From contig NZ_JAODBT010000002.1 of assembly GCF_027497995.1 (NCBI RefSeq), forward strand, positions 744,001 to 808,000: DNA of 64,000 bases, written 5' to 3'. This DNA comes from Stenotrophomonas sp. Iso1 (lineage in GTDB: Bacteria; Pseudomonadota; Gammaproteobacteria; Xanthomonadales; Xanthomonadaceae). Under the pieces are notes generated by a model. That model had not been told where the DNA came from. It did no database searches and saw nothing but the letters and a program-made list of their open reading frames with translations. Positions 37,079-48,053 of the stretch are shown piece after piece (position 1 is the first letter of the stretch; each line of letters starts with the position of its first letter). The position numbers and the translations under genes are program-made.

Positions 37079-40000
37079 ATGTTTCCGTCGATTCGATCCG
37101 TCGGCATGCTGTGTACAGCTCTGATACTTCTGGTAGCGGTTGCGTGGCAGAGCGCTTCCCACGCGGCAGCTTCCCAGCCGCTATCCGAACTGCGGCTGCT
37201 TAGCCGATCCAGTAGCGGTGGAATGCAGCCGATCCTATCGGCTGACGAGTGGCACTGGGTCCGTGGCAAGCGGGCGCTGGTTATTGGTACGTCGTCGCCC
37301 AGCTTCGCGCCGATGGAGATGATCAATGCGGATACCTACTACGAAGGTGTGACCGCCGATGTGCTGGGGGCGATCGGCAGCATGTTGAGCCTGGATGTGC
37401 GAGTGGTGCAGTTCCCTAGCCGCAAGGCCGCGCTAGAGGCTTTGGAGGATGGGCGTGTTGATGTTGTGGGGAGCGCAAATAACTATGAGCTCTCTCTTCA
37501 CACGATCGAGCTGACACAGAGCTATGTGCGCGATGAGCCTGTGTTGTACGTGCGAAAGGGCGAAGCACGGCCGCTCCCGCCGCGATTGAATGGCATGCGT
37601 CTGGCGATGGCCAAGGACTACCTGCCGCTGGAGCCGCTCAAAACGATGTTCCCGGGTGCGACCTTTGATACCTATGAATCGCGTGAAGCGGCATTGTCTG
37701 CTCTGGCTTTCAGCAAAGCAGATATGTATCTGGGCGATGCTGTCTCCAGCAACTACCTGATCAATCTGAGCTACTTCAATTATGTGAAGATCCACCAGGT
37801 TCTAGACCTCCCCACGGGTGGCTTTGCTTTCGCCGTGCGGCGCGATTCGGGTCAGCTGAGAACAGTGCTGGATGCAGCATTGACCGCTGCTCGCGGAGGC
37901 CATTCCAATGAAATTCTCAAGCGCTGGTCTGGCGGCGGCGCGATTGCCTCCTCCGAGCGGGTTGAACTCAATGCTGCCGAGCAGCGCTGGCTAGCACGCA
38001 ACCCGTCGGTTCGCTTCGCGGTGAGCAATGACACCGCACCGCTGTCTTACTTCGACTCGGATGGGCGCTTCAGCGGCATCAGTGCCGACCTGCTCAAAGC
38101 GATTTCCGCGCGTACCGGTCTGGAATTCAAGCAGGTCAGGGAGCCGCATATCGGCGAGCAGATAGGAGCGCTGGAGCGCGGTTCCGCTGATGTGACGATA
38201 CTGATGCCAACGCATGCGCGCGAGGAGGCGTTCCGCTTCTCCCGGCCTTTCGTGCAGACCGCGTTTGCGATCATTACCCGTGACACGCCTGGGGAGCCGG
38301 ACGGAGTGATCGCGCTGCGTGGCAAACGCATCGCGCTTCCGGTAGGGCACGTCCTGCGTGAACTGTTGCAACCGGCGTGGGCCTATCGCTTTATTGAATC
38401 GGAGAGCGTGACGGAATCCTTGCAGATGGTGGCCGACGGCGAAGCGGATGCCACGATGGCCCTGCTGCCGATCGCGCAGTACTACACCGCCGCACAGCAC
38501 CAGGGCGTGTTGAAGGTGTCGGGTGTGGTCGAGGACATGCCGACCGGGCTGTCCTTTGCAACGCGCAAGGGCGATGCCGAGCTGGGTTCCATCCTGGAGA
38601 AGGCACTGCTGCAGATTCCGCCGGACGAAGTGGATATCTTCCAGAACCGGTGGCGGCCGAAATCCGATGTGTCGAAGACCGCCTGGTTCGACTATCGCAA
38701 CCTGATCTACAAGGTTGGCGGCCTGGCGTTTCTGCTGATTCTGGTGTCGCTGCTATGGAATCTTAAGATCCGCTCACAGTACAAGCGCCGGCAGCAGGCC
38801 GCCGATGCGCGAAGTGAACAATTGAATTTCATGGAGTCGCTGATCAACGGAACGCCGCACCCCATTTACGTACGGGATTGCGAAGGGCGGCTGGTGACCT
38901 GCAACAGCAATTACCTGGAAGTCTTCAGTGCCACTCGAGGAGCTGTAGTCGGGAAGAATGCGCTGGAAGGTGTGAAGCTTGATCGTGAGGAGGCACAGCA
39001 GTTCCATGAGGACTACCTGTGGGTGATCGAGAATGGCAAGCCATTGGAGAAGGACCGCACCTTGCATCTGCCGGGCCGAATTCTGAGCGTCTATCACTGG
39101 ATTCACCCGTACTTTGACAAGCGGGGAAAGCTGGAGGGCGTGATCTGTGGCTGGATCGACGTCAGCGACCGGCGCGAACTCATGGAAGACCTGCGCACTG
39201 CGTTGGATGCCGCAGACCAATCCAGTCGTGCGAAAACAACTTTTCTGGCGACGATGAGCCACGAAATTCGAACGCCCATGAGTGCGGTCATCGGTATGTT
39301 GGAGCTGGCGATGTTGCATGCCGAACAGGGCAGGTTCGACAAGCAGGCCATCGAGGTCGCCCATGATTCCGCGCGCGGACTGTTGGAGCTGATTGGTGAC
39401 ATTCTGGACGTGGTACGTATTGAATCCGGCCATGCCAGCCTCAGTCCGCGCCGGGCAAACCTGCGCGAAGTAGTCGAGTCGGTGGTGCGCGTGTTCGATG
39501 GGCTGGCGCGACAGAAAGCGCTCACGCTCAGTTTGCAGATGGACGCCGCCGTCAACTGCGACGTGCTGGTCGATCCACTGCGCTTCAAGCAGGTGCTTTC
39601 GAACCTGGTGGGCAATGCCATCAAGTTCACCGACAGTGGCGAGGTGAAGATCATCATCGGCGGCAAACCACTGGCCAATGAGCGCCTGCTGGTGGTTCTG
39701 AGCGTAGAGGACAGCGGCATCGGCATTGCCGAGGATGAGCTGGAAGGGTTGTTTGAGCCGTTTGCACAGGCCAATCACGGGCGTATGTCACGCGGCGGCA
39801 CTGGCCTGGGCCTGCCAATCTGCAAGTCCTTGTGCGAGCTGATGGGCGGGCATATCTCCGTTGGCAGCGTGCGTGGCGTGGGCACGCGGGTGACGTTGGA
39901 GATTCCGTTCAACCGGTTGTCAGAAGTCCAGGATGTGCCACATGTGCAGGAGGAGGCGTTGGGCACGGGGCACCCGACCATGCGGATCCTGGTGATTGAT

Positions 40001-40741
40001 GACCAACAGGCCAATCGGGTGTTGTTGACTCAGCAGTTGGGCTTGTTCGGGCAGGTGGTGTTCAGCGCAGAGAATGGCGAGCAGGGCCTGCAGCTGTGGC
40101 GAGACCAGCCAGTGGACGTCATCATCACCGACTGCAACATGCCGGTAATGAACGGCTATGAGATGGCACGTGCCATTCGCCAGGAAGAAGAACGGGACGG
40201 TTTGGCACCTTGCGCGATCATTGGTTTCACCGCTAACGCGCAACCTGACGAGAAGGCCAAATGCCTGCAGGCAGGAATGGACGATTGCCTGTTCAAGCCG
40301 GTCAACCTGAAGGAGCTGTCGCGGTTGCTGATGTCCCTCGGTGGGATGCCGCAGGTGGTGCGTGCGGTGCCGCTGGAAGCGGCGGAAAGCACGATAGTGA
40401 GGATCCTGCGTGAGCTCACCGGTGGCGATGCGGCGATGGGCAGGATGCTGCTGGATGAAGCGCATCAGGACTACATTGATGACTTGGCCGCATTGGGCAT
40501 ACAGCGACAGCGGCTCGATGCCCGGGCGCTGTCGCGGTTGGCACATCGCATCAAGGGTGGGGCCCGCATTCTGCAGGCTCAGAGCATTGTTGATGCCTGC
40601 TCGCAGCTGGAGCGCCTATGCGACGCATCGGTCCTGGACAGGGTGGCGATCACCGCTGCGGTGATGCTGGCCGAACGTGAATTGGAATTGCTGATCGGCG
40701 AGGTGGCGGCATTTCGCGAGTCAAGCAGCGCGCCGGCCTGA
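37079..40741 (+). CDS. BvgS/EvgS-like hybrid sensor histidine kinase
   Basis: 1220-residue unorthodox sensor kinase forming a His-Asp-His relay to the adjacent regulator. Order: N-terminal signal/membrane segment (about 10-28), two periplasmic solute-binding (SBP_bac_3, Venus-flytrap) domains (about 60-285 and 290-525), one membrane segment (about 543-562), PAS domain (about 585-695), HisKA with H-box SHEIRTPM (His near 728), HATPase with NLVGNAIKFT and GTGLGLPICK, receiver domain with phospho-Asp in ITDCNMPVMNG (near 1017), and HPt domain with AHRIKGGA (His near 1156). GAGG precedes the ATG. Tandem flytrap sensors usually respond to small periplasmic molecules or redox/pH state; the ligand is unknown. 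It converges on cheB with a hairpin between. Confidence 0.95.
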   Translation: MFPSIRSVGMLCTALILLVAVAWQSASHAAASQPLSELRLLSRSSSGGMQPILSADEWHWVRGKRALVIGTSSPSFAPMEMINADTYYEGVTADVLGAIGSMLSLDVRVVQFPSRKAALEALEDGRVDVVGSANNYELSLHTIELTQSYVRDEPVLYVRKGEARPLPPRLNGMRLAMAKDYLPLEPLKTMFPGATFDTYESREAALSALAFSKADMYLGDAVSSNYLINLSYFNYVKIHQVLDLPTGGFAFAVRRDSGQLRTVLDAALTAARGGHSNEILKRWSGGGAIASSERVELNAAEQRWLARNPSVRFAVSNDTAPLSYFDSDGRFSGISADLLKAISARTGLEFKQVREPHIGEQIGALERGSADVTILMPTHAREEAFRFSRPFVQTAFAIITRDTPGEPDGVIALRGKRIALPVGHVLRELLQPAWAYRFIESESVTESLQMVADGEADATMALLPIAQYYTAAQHQGVLKVSGVVEDMPTGLSFATRKGDAELGSILEKALLQIPPDEVDIFQNRWRPKSDVSKTAWFDYRNLIYKVGGLAFLLILVSLLWNLKIRSQYKRRQQAADARSEQLNFMESLINGTPHPIYVRDCEGRLVTCNSNYLEVFSATRGAVVGKNALEGVKLDREEAQQFHEDYLWVIENGKPLEKDRTLHLPGRILSVYHWIHPYFDKRGKLEGVICGWIDVSDRRELMEDLRTALDAADQSSRAKTTFLATMSHEIRTPMSAVIGMLELAMLHAEQGRFDKQAIEVAHDSARGLLELIGDILDVVRIESGHASLSPRRANLREVVESVVRVFDGLARQKALTLSLQMDAAVNCDVLVDPLRFKQVLSNLVGNAIKFTDSGEVKIIIGGKPLANERLLVVLSVEDSGIGIAEDELEGLFEPFAQANHGRMSRGGTGLGLPICKSLCELMGGHISVGSVRGVGTRVTLEIPFNRLSEVQDVPHVQEEALGTGHPTMRILVIDDQQANRVLLTQQLGLFGQVVFSAENGEQGLQLWRDQPVDVIITDCNMPVMNGYEMARAIRQEEERDGLAPCAIIGFTANAQPDEKAKCLQAGMDDCLFKPVNLKELSRLLMSLGGMPQVVRAVPLEAAESTIVRILRELTGGDAAMGRMLLDEAHQDYIDDLAALGIQRQRLDARALSRLAHRIKGGARILQAQSIVDACSQLERLCDASVLDRVAITAAVMLAERELELLIGEVAAFRESSSAPA

Positions 40742-40751
40742 CCGGCGTGGG

Positions 40752-40781
40752 TGCCGCGCTGGCAAGTAGCCAGCGGCGGCA
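40752..40781. terminator. Hairpin between converging sensor kinase and cheB
   Basis: Arms TGCCGC-GCTGGC (40752-40763) and GCCAGC-G-GCGGCA (40769-40781), AAGTA loop, one bulged G. No T run on either side, but the position between convergent genes supports a two-way stop. Confidence 0.6.
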
Positions 40782-40782
40782 A

Positions 40783-41838
40783 TCAGGCACGTGCCAGGGA
40801 CAGGAGACGTTCGGCAATGCGTTCCAGCGGCAGGACTTCGTCGACGGCTCCCAGCCTTACCGCGCTGCCCGGCATTCCCCAAACCACGCTGGTGGCTTCG
40901 TCCTGCGCCAGCGTGGGCGCACCGGCCTGCTTCAGCGCCATCAAGCCCCGCGCGCCGTCCTCGCCCATGCCTGTGAGAATGGCGCCGATCGCATTGGCGC
41001 CAGCACTCTGTGCGACCGAACGGAACAGGACATCTACTGCGGGTTTGTGCAGGTTGACTGGCGCGGTGTCGTCCAAACGGCAACGCCAGCGCGCTCCGTC
41101 GCGGATGATGCGCAGGTGCCGGCCACCGGCTGGCAGGTAGGCATGACCAGGCAGGATGGCTTCGCCGTCGGTGGCCTCGCGCACTGACATGGCGGAATGC
41201 TTGTCCAGCCGCTCTGCAAATGCCGTGCTGAAGCTGGCAGGCAGATGCTGGGTCAGCACCACGGCCGGCGCGTCGGCCGGCATGGATTCCAACACGACTC
41301 GGATGGCTTCAGTGCCACCGGCCGACGCGCCGATGGCAATCAGGCGGTCGGTGGTGCGGAAGCCGATGTTGGGTGGCGTGCTGGGCGCTATGGCCGGGCG
41401 GCGCAGCAGCGAAGCGGAGGCGCGTACGCGCGAGCGTGCGGCCATCTTGACCTTGCTGCAGATTTCCTCGGCGTAAGCGCCTAGGCCGCGTGCGATATCG
41501 ATCTTTGGCTTTGCAACGAAATCCACCGCACCCAGCGCCAAGGCCTGCAGCGTGGTGTCGGCACCGCGTTCGGTCAGTGAGGACACCATCACCACCGGCA
41601 AAGGATGCAGGCGCATCAGGTTTTCAAGGAACGCCAAGCCGTCCATGCGCGGCATTTCCACGTCCAGCGTGAGGACGTCCGGGTTGAGTCGCTTGATCTT
41701 TTCACGTGCCAGCAGCGGGTCGGCCGCAGTGCCGACGACTTCGATGCCAGGGTCGGCAGCCAGCAGCTCGCTCAAGACTTGGCGCACCAGCGCCGAATCG
41801 TCGATTACCAGCACCCGGCAGGGCGGTTGCAACATCAT
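40783..41838 (-). CDS. cheB: Chemotaxis protein-glutamate methylesterase/deamidase CheB
   Basis: Removes methyl groups from receptor glutamates during chemotactic adaptation and is activated by CheA phosphorylation. 351 residues. Receiver domain (about 6-125) with [12 protein letters not shown] and phospho-Asp in [12 protein letters not shown]; linker; methylesterase domain (about 160-348) with catalytic Ser in [12 protein letters not shown] (near 171), His in LTQHLPA (near 197) and Asp in GMGEDGARG (near 293). ATG 41838 overlaps the cheD stop (ATGA); a second ATG follows directly. Last gene of the mcp-cheR-cheD-cheB operon. Confidence 0.97.
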   Translation of the reverse strand: MMLQPPCRVLVIDDSALVRQVLSELLAADPGIEVVGTAADPLLAREKIKRLNPDVLTLDVEMPRMDGLAFLENLMRLHPLPVVMVSSLTERGADTTLQALALGAVDFVAKPKIDIARGLGAYAEEICSKVKMAARSRVRASASLLRRPAIAPSTPPNIGFRTTDRLIAIGASAGGTEAIRVVLESMPADAPAVVLTQHLPASFSTAFAERLDKHSAMSVREATDGEAILPGHAYLPAGGRHLRIIRDGARWRCRLDDTAPVNLHKPAVDVLFRSVAQSAGANAIGAILTGMGEDGARGLMALKQAGAPTLAQDEATSVVWGMPGSAVRLGAVDEVLPLERIAERLLSLARA

Positions 41839-42434
41839 TCAAACAACTCCACGCCGCCACTGACCGGTGTGCGCGACAGTTTGGCGCGGACCGCCGATTC
41901 AGCCGCCACCACCTCGGCGTCATGTGCATGCGGCAGGCGCTGCACCACCACGCGCCCAGTGATCGGGAAGAACCAGACCTTGCGGGGATGGATGCCGCAC
42001 AGATCTTCGGCCACGACGGGAATGTGCTCGGCATGCAGGTAATGCCGAACGAACTCGGCATTGCGTGTGCCCACCGGATTGCTGGTAAAGCCCTTGAGTA
42101 CGTTGGCGCCGCCAAACACCTTGGCTTCCAGTCGCTTGCGATTGGCGCCGCGCTTGAGCAGGTCGTTGATCAGCAGCTCCATGGCATAGCTGCCATAGCG
42201 TGCGGGCGCGCCATCGCCGATGTTGCCTTCCGGCAGAAGAAAGTGATTCATGCCGCCGATGCCGAGAATGGGGTCGCGGATGCACGCGGCGACGCAGGAA
42301 CCCAGTGTGGTGGTCAGCGCGGTGTCGTCGTCTACCACCAGATACTGCGTGGGTAGCAGCTTGGCGGCAATCGTCTGGAAACGACTGTCGTGATAACGCA
42401 TCACGTCATCGGGATATTTGTGCGTGGGTTTCAT
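41835..42434 (-). CDS. cheD: Chemoreceptor glutamine deamidase CheD
   Basis: Deamidates specific glutamines of chemoreceptors, tuning their methylation sites and activity. 199 residues with the CheD signatures: catalytic Cys in [13 protein letters not shown], catalytic His in GGMNHFLLP, and [11 protein letters not shown]. Its start overlaps the cheR stop and its stop overlaps cheB (both ATGA), so the three are translationally coupled. No cheC is visible in the window, so the CheC-CheD feedback known in Bacillus may be absent or encoded elsewhere. Confidence 0.96.
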   Translation of the reverse strand: MKPTHKYPDDVMRYHDSRFQTIAAKLLPTQYLVVDDDTALTTTLGSCVAACIRDPILGIGGMNHFLLPEGNIGDGAPARYGSYAMELLINDLLKRGANRKRLEAKVFGGANVLKGFTSNPVGTRNAEFVRHYLHAEHIPVVAEDLCGIHPRKVWFFPITGRVVVQRLPHAHDAEVVAAESAVRAKLSRTPVSGGVELFE

Positions 42435-43276
42435 GCGCCGCTCCGGCGGGTACGGCGGTACAGGGTGCGGCCGCAGGGTTGGATCAGATCAGCGGCGTGC
42501 AGGTAATTTTCAGAGTGCCCGGTGTAAAGCAAGCCGTCATCGCCCATGTGCTCGACCAGGCGCGACAGGATGCCGCGCTGGGTGGGCTTGTCGAAATAGA
42601 TCATCACATTGCGGCAGAACAGTGCGTCGAACGGACCGCTGACTTCGTAGCGGTTCGCCAACAGGTTTAGCGGGCGGAACTCGATGAGTGACCGCAGTGC
42701 CGGCACCACGCGACATTTGCCTTCATTGGGCCCGGTGCCGCGCTGGAAGTAGCGGCGTTTCAGTTCGTTGTCCAGCCCATTGATGCGATCCATGGAATAG
42801 ACGCCCTGACTGGCCGTGGCCAGGACCTGCGTATCGACATCGGTGGCGAGGATACGCACCGGAGGCGTCATCGTGCCGAAGGTCTCACAGGCGGTGATCG
42901 CCAGGGAGTAGGGCTCCTCGCCCGTGGACGCTGCGCAGGACCATAGTTTCAGGGGCGCCTTGTGCGCGCGCAGCAGCAGTTCTTCGTGCAGCTTGTCGAA
43001 GTGGTGTGGCTCGCGGAAGAAAGAGGTGAGGTTGGTGGTGAGGGCGTTGGTGAACGCCTGCCATTCCTCACCGCCGTGTTTCTCCAGTTGATCGAGGTAA
43101 TCCTTGAAGCTGCGCAGGCCGAGCGTGCGCAGGCGCCGTGACAGCCGCCCATACACCATGTCGCGCTTGGCGGGCACCAGTGCAATGCCGGCGCGTGCAT
43201 GGATGAGCTCGCAGACGCGCTTGAAGTCGCGGTCATTGAACTCGAAGTCACGCTCGCCGTGGCCGATGCTCGACAT
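42431..43276 (-). CDS. cheR: Chemotaxis protein methyltransferase CheR
   Basis: S-adenosylmethionine-dependent methylation of receptor glutamates. 281 residues: helical N-terminal domain (about 10-80) and Rossmann methyltransferase domain with [17 protein letters not shown] (SAM loop), [11 protein letters not shown] and [11 protein letters not shown]. It begins 17 bp after the upstream receptor gene and overlaps cheD by 4 bases. Three of the four receptors in the window end in DWQEF, the kind of C-terminal pentapeptide that tethers CheR; the receptor in this operon does not. Confidence 0.97.
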   Translation of the reverse strand: MSSIGHGERDFEFNDRDFKRVCELIHARAGIALVPAKRDMVYGRLSRRLRTLGLRSFKDYLDQLEKHGGEEWQAFTNALTTNLTSFFREPHHFDKLHEELLLRAHKAPLKLWSCAASTGEEPYSLAITACETFGTMTPPVRILATDVDTQVLATASQGVYSMDRINGLDNELKRRYFQRGTGPNEGKCRVVPALRSLIEFRPLNLLANRYEVSGPFDALFCRNVMIYFDKPTQRGILSRLVEHMGDDGLLYTGHSENYLHAADLIQPCGRTLYRRTRRSGA

Positions 43277-43293
43277 GATGGTCTGTGCTCCTT

Positions 43294-45459
43294 TCAGCTG
43301 GCCAGTGCGAAATTGGCGTGCGTAGCGGTGGTGACCGCCGCATGACCCTGCTCAAGACGGAACACGGCCACTGCCTGGTCAAGCTGGTTGGCCTGTTCTT
43401 CCAGTGAGCGTGCTGCAGCGGTGGCTTCTTCCACCAACGCAGCGTTCTGCTGCGTGGTTTCGTCCATCTGCATGACGGTCTGGTTGACCTGCTCAATGCC
43501 CGCGCTTTGTTCCTGCGATGCGGCGGAAATCTCGGCCATGATGTCGGTGACGCGTTGCACGGAGGCTACGATTTCGCCCATGGTGGTACCAGCCTGCTGC
43601 ACCAGCTGCGAGCCTTCGGCGACTTTGCCGACCGAGTCCTCGATCAGGCCTTTGATCTCTTTTGCGGCACCGGCCGAACGCTGCGCCAGCGAGCGGACCT
43701 CCGAAGCAACTACCGCAAAGCCACGGCCTTGTTCCCCCGCGCGCGCAGCTTCGACGGCAGCATTCAGGGCCAGAATGTTGGTTTGGAAGGCGATACCGTC
43801 GATCACCGAAATGATGTCGGCGATGCGGCGGGAGGAATGCTCGATCTGGCTCATGGTGGTAACCACCTCATCCACCACGGTACCGCCGCGCGACGCCACG
43901 CTAGCTGCACCGATGGCGAGCTGGTTTGCCTGGCGCGCGGAGTCGGCGTTCTGGCGTACGGTGGACGTCAACTCTTCCATTGACGCGGCGGTTTCTTCCA
44001 GATTGGCAGCCTGCATTTCAGTGCGGCGGGACAGATCGCTGTTGCCGGTTGCTATCTCGCCAGCCGCAAGGTTGATGCTGTCGGCCGATTGCTGGATACG
44101 CGAGACGATGCTCGCCAGCTGCGCGATGGTGCTGTTGGCATCATCGCGCATGCGCGCGAACACGCCCTGGAAATCCCCACGCATGGTCACGGTAAGGTCG
44201 CCGTCGGCCAATGCGCGCAACAGGCCTGAGATCTGACCAAGGTTGTCGTCACTGGTGCGCATCATCGTGTTCAGCGCACGCACCATTTCCAGAAAATCAT
44301 GCTCAAAGCGGCTTTCATCGCCGCGCTGGGTGAAGTCGCCGGCGGCCGCTGCCGTGCCCAGGTGCTTGATCTCGGCATTGATGGCAGCCAGGTTCTGCTT
44401 GATGGTGGCCATGGTGTCGGTGATGACGCGTTTCTCGCCGGGTAGCGACGGCATGTCCTGGCTCAAGTCACCCACCGCATAGCGCTGCGCGATCTCGATG
44501 ACCTGGTTGTTCATCTGGATGTGGCTAGCCACCAGCGTGTTGGTTTCAGAAACCATCACGCCGTAGTCGCCCGGGAATGCGTTTGAGTCAATGTGATAGC
44601 TGATGATGCCGGCATCGTGCTGGCGGGCCATTTCGTTCTGTGCGCTGATCACTGCGCGCAGCTGCTCCTGCATGCGTTGCATGCTGGTCAACAGCTGGCC
44701 GGTTTCATCGCGGCTGGGCGTCTCGATGGTGTTGTTCATGCGGCCCTGAGCAATGGCATTTGCCACGGCGGTGGCATTGCGCAGCGGCAGCACGATGCGG
44801 TTGCCGATGATCCAGCTAAGGCCAAGTACCAGCAGCACCAGGACGCCGCCGGCAGCGGCCATGGTGAATGTGAACTTCAATGCCTGTGCCTGCACGTCAT
44901 CCATGTAAACGCCGCTGGAGACCACCCAGTTCCACGGTGCGTACAAGCCTGCATACGCCAGCTTGGCGACCGGCGCATCGTGGCCGGGCTTGGCCCAGGT
45001 GTAGGCCAGATAGCCACCGCCCGCACGGGCGAGCTGCACCTGGTCGTAGTACACGCGTATACCGTCGCCGCCACGGAAGTCCTTCATGTCCTTGCCGACC
45101 TTGTCTGCAAGGAACGGGTGCATCAGCAGCACATAGCTGGTGTCGTAGATGTTGAAGTAGTTGACGTCACCATCTGACCGCATGGCCTGCACGGCGGCGA
45201 GCGCCTGCTTCTGCGCATCTTCCTTCGTCAGTTCGCCGGCTTCCACGCGTTTGGCGTAATGGTCGAGCACGCCGTAGCTGAGCTCTACCTGGGTACGCAG
45301 CGCGTCCTTGCGGGTTTCGTACAGATCCACGTACTGCATGCGTGCCGCAATGACGGCCAGCAGGATCACGCCAATGGCGATCAGGATCGTCAGCAAGTTG
45401 AGCTTGCGGCGAACGGAGATGTTGGTGATGTAGTTCGACCAGAGGCGGTAGATGTTCAT
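43294..45459 (-). CDS. Methyl-accepting chemotaxis protein 1 (single Cache sensor)
   Basis: Transmembrane chemoreceptor of 721 residues. TM1 about 19-40, periplasmic single-Cache (sCache_2) domain about 41-185 with [16 protein letters not shown] and [12 protein letters not shown]2 about 193-215, HAMP and a second HAMP-like linker, then the coiled-coil signalling domain with hairpin tip [18 protein letters not shown]. It ends ANFALAS and lacks the CheR-tethering pentapeptide. ATG 45459 ([11 protein letters not shown]) starts a normal N-terminus; the longer frame to 45594 would overlap the preceding terminator and promoter. A sigma-28-type promoter lies 45 bp upstream. First gene of the mcp-cheR-cheD-cheB operon. 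Cache type suggests binding of small carboxylates or amino acids, unproven. Confidence 0.94.
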   Translation of the reverse strand: MNIYRLWSNYITNISVRRKLNLLTILIAIGVILLAVIAARMQYVDLYETRKDALRTQVELSYGVLDHYAKRVEAGELTKEDAQKQALAAVQAMRSDGDVNYFNIYDTSYVLLMHPFLADKVGKDMKDFRGGDGIRVYYDQVQLARAGGGYLAYTWAKPGHDAPVAKLAYAGLYAPWNWVVSSGVYMDDVQAQALKFTFTMAAAGGVLVLLVLGLSWIIGNRIVLPLRNATAVANAIAQGRMNNTIETPSRDETGQLLTSMQRMQEQLRAVISAQNEMARQHDAGIISYHIDSNAFPGDYGVMVSETNTLVASHIQMNNQVIEIAQRYAVGDLSQDMPSLPGEKRVITDTMATIKQNLAAINAEIKHLGTAAAAGDFTQRGDESRFEHDFLEMVRALNTMMRTSDDNLGQISGLLRALADGDLTVTMRGDFQGVFARMRDDANSTIAQLASIVSRIQQSADSINLAAGEIATGNSDLSRRTEMQAANLEETAASMEELTSTVRQNADSARQANQLAIGAASVASRGGTVVDEVVTTMSQIEHSSRRIADIISVIDGIAFQTNILALNAAVEAARAGEQGRGFAVVASEVRSLAQRSAGAAKEIKGLIEDSVGKVAEGSQLVQQAGTTMGEIVASVQRVTDIMAEISAASQEQSAGIEQVNQTVMQMDETTQQNAALVEEATAAARSLEEQANQLDQAVAVFRLEQGHAAVTTATHANFALAS

Positions 45460-45503
45460 GGGAGCTGCGCTGCCGAGGCGCTGGACGGGGGAAGGTACCG
45501 CCT

Positions 45504-45530
45504 GTATCGGCCGCATTGGCGCCAAGTTGA
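45504..45530 (-). promoter_or_regulatory. Sigma-28 (FliA) promoter of the mcp1-cheRDB operon
   Basis: Reading the minus strand: TCAACTTG (45530-45523), 11-bp spacer, GCCGATAC (45511-45504), against the FliA consensus TAAAGTTT-N11-GCCGATAA. It sits just downstream of the mcp2 terminator and gives a leader of about 38 bases. Confidence 0.7.
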
Positions 45531-45544
45531 GTGTCCCTATAAAG

Positions 45545-45572
45545 CACAACCCCGGCCGAAGCCGGGGTTGTG
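45545..45572 (-). terminator. Intrinsic terminator after mcp2
   Basis: Perfect 12-bp stem CACAACCCCGGC/GCCGGGGTTGTG; on the minus strand the loop is TTCG closed by C-G, a very stable tetraloop, followed by CTTTAT. Six bp after the mcp2 stop. Confidence 0.85.
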
Positions 45573-45578
45573 GGTGAG

Positions 45579-47966
45579 TCAGAACTCCTGCCAATCCGCG
45601 TCGGGCAGCTCGGCTACTGCAACCCTGCCAGGGTTGCGTCGGCGAGCTGCCGGTGCTGAAGCGGTGGGTTCCAATGCCTTGTACGGCGCGGGCGTGCGCA
45701 TTGTCGATACGGGTGAAGCTGCCGGTGCAGCCTCGAAAGCCGCATCTTCGAGCTGGAACACCGACACTGCATGCGCCAGTTGTCCGGCCTGTTCTTCCAT
45801 GGCACGGGCCGCTGCAGTGGCTTCTTCCACCAGCGCGGCGTTCTGCTGGGTGGTTTCATCCATCTGCACGACGGTCTGGTTGACCTGCTCGATGCCGGCC
45901 GACTGTTCCTGCGAGGCGGCTGAAATCTCCGCCATGATGTCGGTGACGCGCTGCACGGAGGCCACGATCTCGCCCATGGTGCTGCCTGCTTTCTTCACCA
46001 GTGCGGAACCGTCAGCGACCTTGCTGACTGAATCGTCGATCAGGCCCTTGATCTCCTTGGCAGCTCCGGCCGAGCGTTGCGCCAGCGTGCGGACCTCGGA
46101 AGCAACCACTGCAAAGCCGCGACCCTGCTCACCTGCACGGGCGGCTTCAACCGCTGCGTTCAGCGCCAGGATATTGGTCTGGAATGCGATGCCGTCGATC
46201 ACCGAAATGATCTCGGCAATCTTCTTGGACGACTGCTCGATGCCGGTCATGGTGGACACGACCTGCTGCACCACATCGCCACCCTGCGAAGCCACCGAGG
46301 CTGCGCCGATGGCGAGCTGGTTGGCCTGACGTGCAGATTCTGCGTTCTGGCGCACGGTGGAGGTGAGTTCCTCCATCGAGGCGGCGGTTTCTTCCAGATT
46401 GGCGGCCTGCTGCTCGGTACGGCGCGACAGGTCGTTGTTGCCGCTGGCGATCTCGGTGGCAGCGGAGTTGATCGCTGTCGAAGAGTGCTTGATGCGGCCA
46501 ACGATATCGGTCAGCTGATCCGCTGTGGCATTGGCGTCGTCACGCATGGTGGCGAACACACCTTGGTACTCGCCATGCATGCGCACGGTGAGGTCGCCGC
46601 GGGACAGTGCAGACAGCAGGGCCGAAATCTGTTCCAGGCTGCTGGCGTTGGCATCGAGCAGGGTGTTGAGCTGCGCAGCCAGTTGCAGGAAGAAGCCATC
46701 CTTGTCGTCGGTGCCGATACGGCCGCTCAGATCGCCGGCGGCAGCAGCTTCGATGACCTGCGCCACTTCCTTCTCCACCAGTGCTTCGGTGGTGCGGTCA
46801 CGCCACTCCACCACATGGCCCACGCCCACACCGTTGTCGTCGCGGATGACCGAGATGGTCTGAGCGAACTCGGCATTGCCATAGCGTATTTCGCGCTTGG
46901 CGACGCCAGCCTTATGAAGTACGTCGAGAACCTTGTTATCCATTTCGCCACCATGTTCCAGCGCGGTGACGTGCTGGCCGATCAGCGGCTTGCTGGCATC
47001 GTAAGGCGTGCGCTCGGTTGCGATGTCTTCGTGATAGTTGGTGAGCGTGTCGAGCAAGGCGCGGTTGGCGTAGACGATCTCCAGCTGCGAGTTGGTCAGG
47101 TACACGCCGGTCGATGAGTAATCCAGGGCGGTGCGAATGCGCAGGTTTTCGTTGGCGACGATCTGCTCGGTTTCGATACGCTCGCGCAGGTCGCGCTGCA
47201 TGCGCTGCATGGCACGCAGCAGGTCGCCTACTTCGTCGGCACGGGTGACATCAATCTGGCCATCCAGCTTGCCGCTGGCAACCTCGTTGGCCACGTTCAC
47301 AGCGCCACGCATGGAGTTGACCAGGGAGCGGGCAAACAGCCACACCAGCAGCAGTCCGGCGCTAACGCCGACCAGCACGGCAATGATCGTCAGTACCGCC
47401 GACGCCGAATACGTATCGGCGGCCTGCTTGGCTGACGCCTGGGCACGGGCATTGTCATTGGCCGCCAAAGCCTGCAGTGCGTCGTAAGCCTTGCGATGCA
47501 GGTTGCGGGTTTCGCCGACGAAAGTATCGATGGCGTCGTCCGGCAGATCCAGCTCCAGCATCTCGGTGACCGCATCGTAGGAGGCCAGGGTTGTTTCCCA
47601 GTCACGCACAAATGCCTCGAACAGCTTCTTCTGCTCGGGGTTGTCGATCAACTTGGGATAGCTGGCAATGGTCTCGGCGATGTGCTGACGCAGTTCGGCT
47701 GAGCGTGTTTTGGCGTCGGCTTTTACGTCATCACTGGCGCGTACCAAGCTCTGATACGACGTATTGCGGTACTCACTGACCATGCCGCTGAGCTCGCCTG
47801 TGGCACGCAGGCTGGGCAAGCGGTTGCTGGCGAGGTCGGTGGTGACATCGTTGAGAGAGTACAGGCCGCGATAGGCGACGACGCCCTGCAACAGCATCAC
47901 AAACAGTACGACGCCGAAGGTAAGCATCAGCTTCGGCTTCAGTTTGAGCGAATTGATCCACTGCAT
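45579..47966 (-). CDS. Methyl-accepting chemotaxis protein 2 (four-helix sensor plus PAS)
   Basis: 795-residue chemoreceptor. TM1 about 12-32, four-helix-bundle (4HB_MCP) periplasmic domain about 33-185, TM2 about 187-208, HAMP about 210-262, a cytoplasmic PAS domain about 280-405 ([20 protein letters not shown]), a second HAMP-like segment, then the methyl-accepting signalling domain with the [17 protein letters not shown] tip. It ends ADWQEF, a CheR/CheB tether. ATG 47966 has GGAG ten bases upstream; the longer frame to 48041 lacks support. It follows a secreted OB-fold gene by 87 bp, with a hairpin in the gap. PAS plus periplasmic sensing suggests two inputs, such as ligand and energy/redox state. 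Confidence 0.94.
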   Translation of the reverse strand: MQWINSLKLKPKLMLTFGVVLFVMLLQGVVAYRGLYSLNDVTTDLASNRLPSLRATGELSGMVSEYRNTSYQSLVRASDDVKADAKTRSAELRQHIAETIASYPKLIDNPEQKKLFEAFVRDWETTLASYDAVTEMLELDLPDDAIDTFVGETRNLHRKAYDALQALAANDNARAQASAKQAADTYSASAVLTIIAVLVGVSAGLLLVWLFARSLVNSMRGAVNVANEVASGKLDGQIDVTRADEVGDLLRAMQRMQRDLRERIETEQIVANENLRIRTALDYSSTGVYLTNSQLEIVYANRALLDTLTNYHEDIATERTPYDASKPLIGQHVTALEHGGEMDNKVLDVLHKAGVAKREIRYGNAEFAQTISVIRDDNGVGVGHVVEWRDRTTEALVEKEVAQVIEAAAAGDLSGRIGTDDKDGFFLQLAAQLNTLLDANASSLEQISALLSALSRGDLTVRMHGEYQGVFATMRDDANATADQLTDIVGRIKHSSTAINSAATEIASGNNDLSRRTEQQAANLEETAASMEELTSTVRQNAESARQANQLAIGAASVASQGGDVVQQVVSTMTGIEQSSKKIAEIISVIDGIAFQTNILALNAAVEAARAGEQGRGFAVVASEVRTLAQRSAGAAKEIKGLIDDSVSKVADGSALVKKAGSTMGEIVASVQRVTDIMAEISAASQEQSAGIEQVNQTVVQMDETTQQNAALVEEATAAARAMEEQAGQLAHAVSVFQLEDAAFEAAPAASPVSTMRTPAPYKALEPTASAPAARRRNPGRVAVAELPDADWQEF

Positions 47967-48020
47967 CTTGCTAGATCTCCGATGGCGGCTACCCGGTTGG
48001 CGGGTGCGGCGCAGCGCATG

Positions 48021-48039
48021 GCGCCGGCGGAGCCGGCGC
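48021..48039 (-). other. Hairpin between the OB-fold gene and mcp2
   Basis: Perfect 8-bp stem GCGCCGGC/GCCGGCGC with a 3-base loop (48021-48039), no T run. It may reduce read-through from the upstream sigma-28-type promoter into mcp2 or stabilise the small upstream message. Confidence 0.45.
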
Positions 48040-48053
48040 AACGGCGGGCTGGA

